A DNA stretch of 64,000 nucleotides, taken from Paraburkholderia translucens (GTDB lineage: Bacteria; Pseudomonadota; Gammaproteobacteria; Burkholderiales; Burkholderiaceae). Where the stretch lies: assembly GCF_020881035.1 (NCBI RefSeq), contig NZ_JAJITC010000005.1, positions 62,001-126,000 on the forward strand. The letters run 5' to 3'. The position numbers and the translations under genes are program-made. Every line of letters begins with the position of its first letter. Positions within the stretch are counted from its first letter, which is position 1. The notes beneath the pieces were generated by a model. The model was not told the origin of the DNA. It made no database searches and was given only the letters and a program-made list of their open reading frames with translations. Positions 62,082 through 64,000 of this stretch are shown here, in pieces.

Positions 62082-63566
62082 ATGAGTCACATTACCGTCG
62101 ATAAGCACGGCGGCGGCACGCTGCGCCGCGGCTATCTGTCCTTGTCGGAACTGATCGCGCAATCGATCGGTCTGGTCGGCGCGGCAGGCGGCGCCGGCCT
62201 GCTCGTGCCTGCCGTCTTCGCAACGGCCGGCAACGGCACATGGCTGGCGTATCTGTTCGCGACGGTAGGTTTGCTGTTCGCGTCATGGAGCATTACGCAA
62301 TTCGCCCGGCGCACCGCCTCGCCCGGTGCGCTGTACACCTATGCGGCGCGCGGCATCGGACCGATCTGGGGCGTCGTGGCGGGCTGGTCGCTGCTGATCG
62401 CCTACTCGATCGGCGCGGCTGGCATTTTGCAAGGCACCGTCAACGAGACGGTCGTCCTGCTGAAAGATGTCGGTGTGCTGGGGGCCGGGGGCGCATGGCT
62501 GCCTGTTTCGGTGGCGCTCACCGCGATCATCGCGCTGGCGGCGTGGCTCATTGCGTATCGCGACATCCGCCTGTCCACCCGCACGACGCTGTGGATCGAA
62601 CTGACCACGGTCGCGTTGATTCTGCTCGTGATCGTCGCGGCGCTGTTTGCGGAGCATCGCTGGTCTGACAGCAGCCAGTTGACGCTCGATGGTGTGAAGC
62701 CCGATCAGTTACGCCTGGGCATGGTGCTCGCGTTTTTCAGCTTCACGGGTTTCGAAAGCGTGACGGCGCTCGGTCTCGAAGCGAAAGAACCATTCCGGCT
62801 GATCCCGCGGGCCGTCATCGTCAGTATTCTCGGGCCGGCTGCGCTGTTTCTCGTGACGTCATACGGCCTCGTCGCGCTCTTTCACGGCGACGCGACACCG
62901 CTCGATCAGGTCAGTGCGCCGTTGTCGTCGGTCGCACACGGCATCGGCTTCGGTGCAGTTGGAATTCTTATCGACGTGGGCGTTGCATTGAGCTTTTTCG
63001 CGGCCTTCTTTTCGTCGATCAATGCCGCGGCGCGCCTGCTCTATACCTTCGCACGCCAAGGGCTGTTGCATGCGGCCACAGGACGTGCGCACGCTGGCAA
63101 CGCGACGCCTCATGTTGCCGTTACGCTGGTCGCGCTGTTCTCGCTGATTACCGGTCTTGTGTTTCAACTCGCGGGCACGTCGCTCTTTGATTCATACGGC
63201 TATCTCAGCACGATCGCCACGTTCGGTTTTCTGCTGACTTACGTGGTCGTGGCGATAGCGGCGCCGCTGTTCCTGCGCAAACGCGGTGAATTGAAGCCGC
63301 TGCATGTGGCAATCACGGCGATTGCCGTGGTGCTGATCGGCATTCCGTTCGTCGGCAGCGTCTATCCGGCGGCGCCCGGTGCCTACGCGATATTGCCTTA
63401 TGTGTTCGCTGCGCTGCTGCTGGCGGGACTCGGATGGTTCGTCACGCTGCGTCTGTTCGCGCCGCATCGCCTTCGCGAGATCGAAGCGGAACTGGCGGGT
63501 ACGGACGACGCCCTCGCGTCGTCGCAAGCAGAGTTTGCACCCGGCGCGCCTCTTCGCGATGCATGA
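62082..63566 (+). CDS. APC-family amino acid/amine permease
   Basis: A 494-residue transporter with about twelve membrane segments and the APC features SLSELIAQSIGLVGAAGGAG in the first helix, ALYTYAARGIGPIWGVVAGW and FFSFTGFESVTALGLEAKEP. The substrate is probably an amino acid or amine related to the preceding enzymes. It begins 55 bases after the monooxygenase and ends a plus-strand operon. Confidence 0.9.
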   Translation: MSHITVDKHGGGTLRRGYLSLSELIAQSIGLVGAAGGAGLLVPAVFATAGNGTWLAYLFATVGLLFASWSITQFARRTASPGALYTYAARGIGPIWGVVAGWSLLIAYSIGAAGILQGTVNETVVLLKDVGVLGAGGAWLPVSVALTAIIALAAWLIAYRDIRLSTRTTLWIELTTVALILLVIVAALFAEHRWSDSSQLTLDGVKPDQLRLGMVLAFFSFTGFESVTALGLEAKEPFRLIPRAVIVSILGPAALFLVTSYGLVALFHGDATPLDQVSAPLSSVAHGIGFGAVGILIDVGVALSFFAAFFSSINAAARLLYTFARQGLLHAATGRAHAGNATPHVAVTLVALFSLITGLVFQLAGTSLFDSYGYLSTIATFGFLLTYVVVAIAAPLFLRKRGELKPLHVAITAIAVVLIGIPFVGSVYPAAPGAYAILPYVFAALLLAGLGWFVTLRLFAPHRLREIEAELAGTDDALASSQAEFAPGAPLRDA

Positions 63567-63635
63567 CAGTCCCGGCGCCGTGCGGCGCCAGGACACAGAC
63601 TGCTGGGAAAGTACCCCTCAAAGCCGCAAACACCA

Positions 63636-63854
63636 TCAGTGGGCCGTGGACCCGCGCAGAATCGAATAAAGCTGGTCCTTGAGCAGGAGCTTCTCCTTCT
63701 TCAAACCTGTAATAAGCGTTTCTTTGCCTTTGGTAGTGGCGCATTCCAGGTTCTTGATCTGCTGGTCCAGATCGTTATGCTTATGGAACAGACGCGCGAA
63801 ATGGGCGTCCGTGATCTTTAACTTGGAAATACGGTCGCGGTATTCTGGAAACAT
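63636..63854 (-). CDS. YdcH-like DUF465 protein
   Basis: A 72-residue protein: MFPEYRDRISKLKITDAHFA, FHKHNDLDQQI and KKEKLLLKDQLYSILRG. This is the short helical hairpin of the DUF465/YdcH family, of unknown function. The start at 63854 has GGAGGAA; the longer frame upstream is not supported. Confidence 0.85.
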   Translation of the reverse strand: MFPEYRDRISKLKITDAHFARLFHKHNDLDQQIKNLECATTKGKETLITGLKKEKLLLKDQLYSILRGSTAH

Positions 63855-63927
63855 CGTGATTCCTCCAGGGTTGTAATAGATCGACTCTGCGAAGGGGAAC
63901 GTCCATTGCCCCACTTGCAATGACTTC

Positions 63928-64000
63928 TCACTTGCGCGAAGTCTTCGGGACGGCATTGAAATCGAGCGGGTCGATCCGGATGTTGACTTCACGTGAGCCA
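63928..64000 (-). CDS. C-terminal end of a gene running off the window
   Basis: A minus-strand frame open at the window edge ends in REVNIRIDPLDFNAVPKTSR-K and a TGA. Twenty-four residues are too few to assign a family; I cannot exclude a chance frame. Confidence 0.3.
   Translation of the reverse strand, partial: GSREVNIRIDPLDFNAVPKTSRK

Noticed and set aside
63574..63589. GGCGCC-GTGC-GGCGCC hairpin as a terminator of the APC permease gene
   Set aside because: The stem is short and no T-run follows; GC-rich hairpins of this size are common by chance here.
1..64000. CRISPR arrays, tRNA or rRNA genes, secretion systems, toxin-antitoxin pairs
   Set aside because: None of the expected repeats, cloverleaf sequences or protein families was seen.

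Overview
The window looks like a secondary replicon of a Burkholderia sensu lato species (Paraburkholderia or Caballeronia type). It is GC-rich and dense, with an OmpC-type Burkholderia porin, several ribose-class (CUT2) ABC importers, FCD-type GntR regulators and many genes for aromatic and organosulfur compounds. This is inferred from protein families only; no rRNA or tRNA is present to fix the taxon.

Layout. (1) 1-4020: the end of a ribose-type ABC importer operon (binding protein cut by the window edge, double ATPase, two permeases). (2) 4.1-23.4 kb: a loose stress and envelope region with a ferritin-like protein, two histidine kinases, an Nramp-like transporter, a hemerythrin, YihY, PncC/CinA, an SDR, a phasin, a holin-like membrane protein, DUF2252, GFA and three small secreted proteins. 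Several genes here are frameshifted or reduced to fragments (Nramp, phasin, a small gene at 15.2 kb, a SET-domain fragment, an esterase fragment, an IS3 fragment). (3) 23.4-50.1 kb: a large catabolic island bounded by two paralogous MFS carriers. (4) 50.5-63.6 kb: an MCP remnant, two more CUT2 ABC systems and flavin-dependent oxidoreductases of the SfnB/DszC and DszA/NtaA families with an APC permease. (5) A YdcH-like small protein and a partial gene at the end.

The catabolic island combines two modules. A CoA-dependent side-chain module contains an ADP-forming acyl-CoA ligase, a family III CoA transferase, two adjacent acyl-CoA dehydrogenases, two crotonases, a hydroxyacyl-CoA dehydrogenase, an SCP-x-like thiolase with a DUF35 partner and a thioesterase. 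A ring module contains two Rieske oxygenases, one phthalate-dioxygenase-type reductase, a LigB-type extradiol dioxygenase, a LigJ-like 4-oxalomesaconate hydratase and three tandem RraA/LigK-like aldolases. LigC- and LigI-like genes are not seen, which suggests direct formation of 4-oxalomesaconate from a gallate-like or methoxylated ring. My hypothesis is that the island takes a side-chain-bearing, possibly methoxylated, phenolic acid to pyruvate and oxaloacetate. The substrate is not known from sequence.

Regulation of the island is probably shared between an IclR regulator and two GntR/FCD regulators. Palindromes with a GGYATACC core lie upstream of both GntR genes. Downstream, CUT2 importers beside flavin monooxygenases suggest scavenging of an organosulfur or related small molecule.
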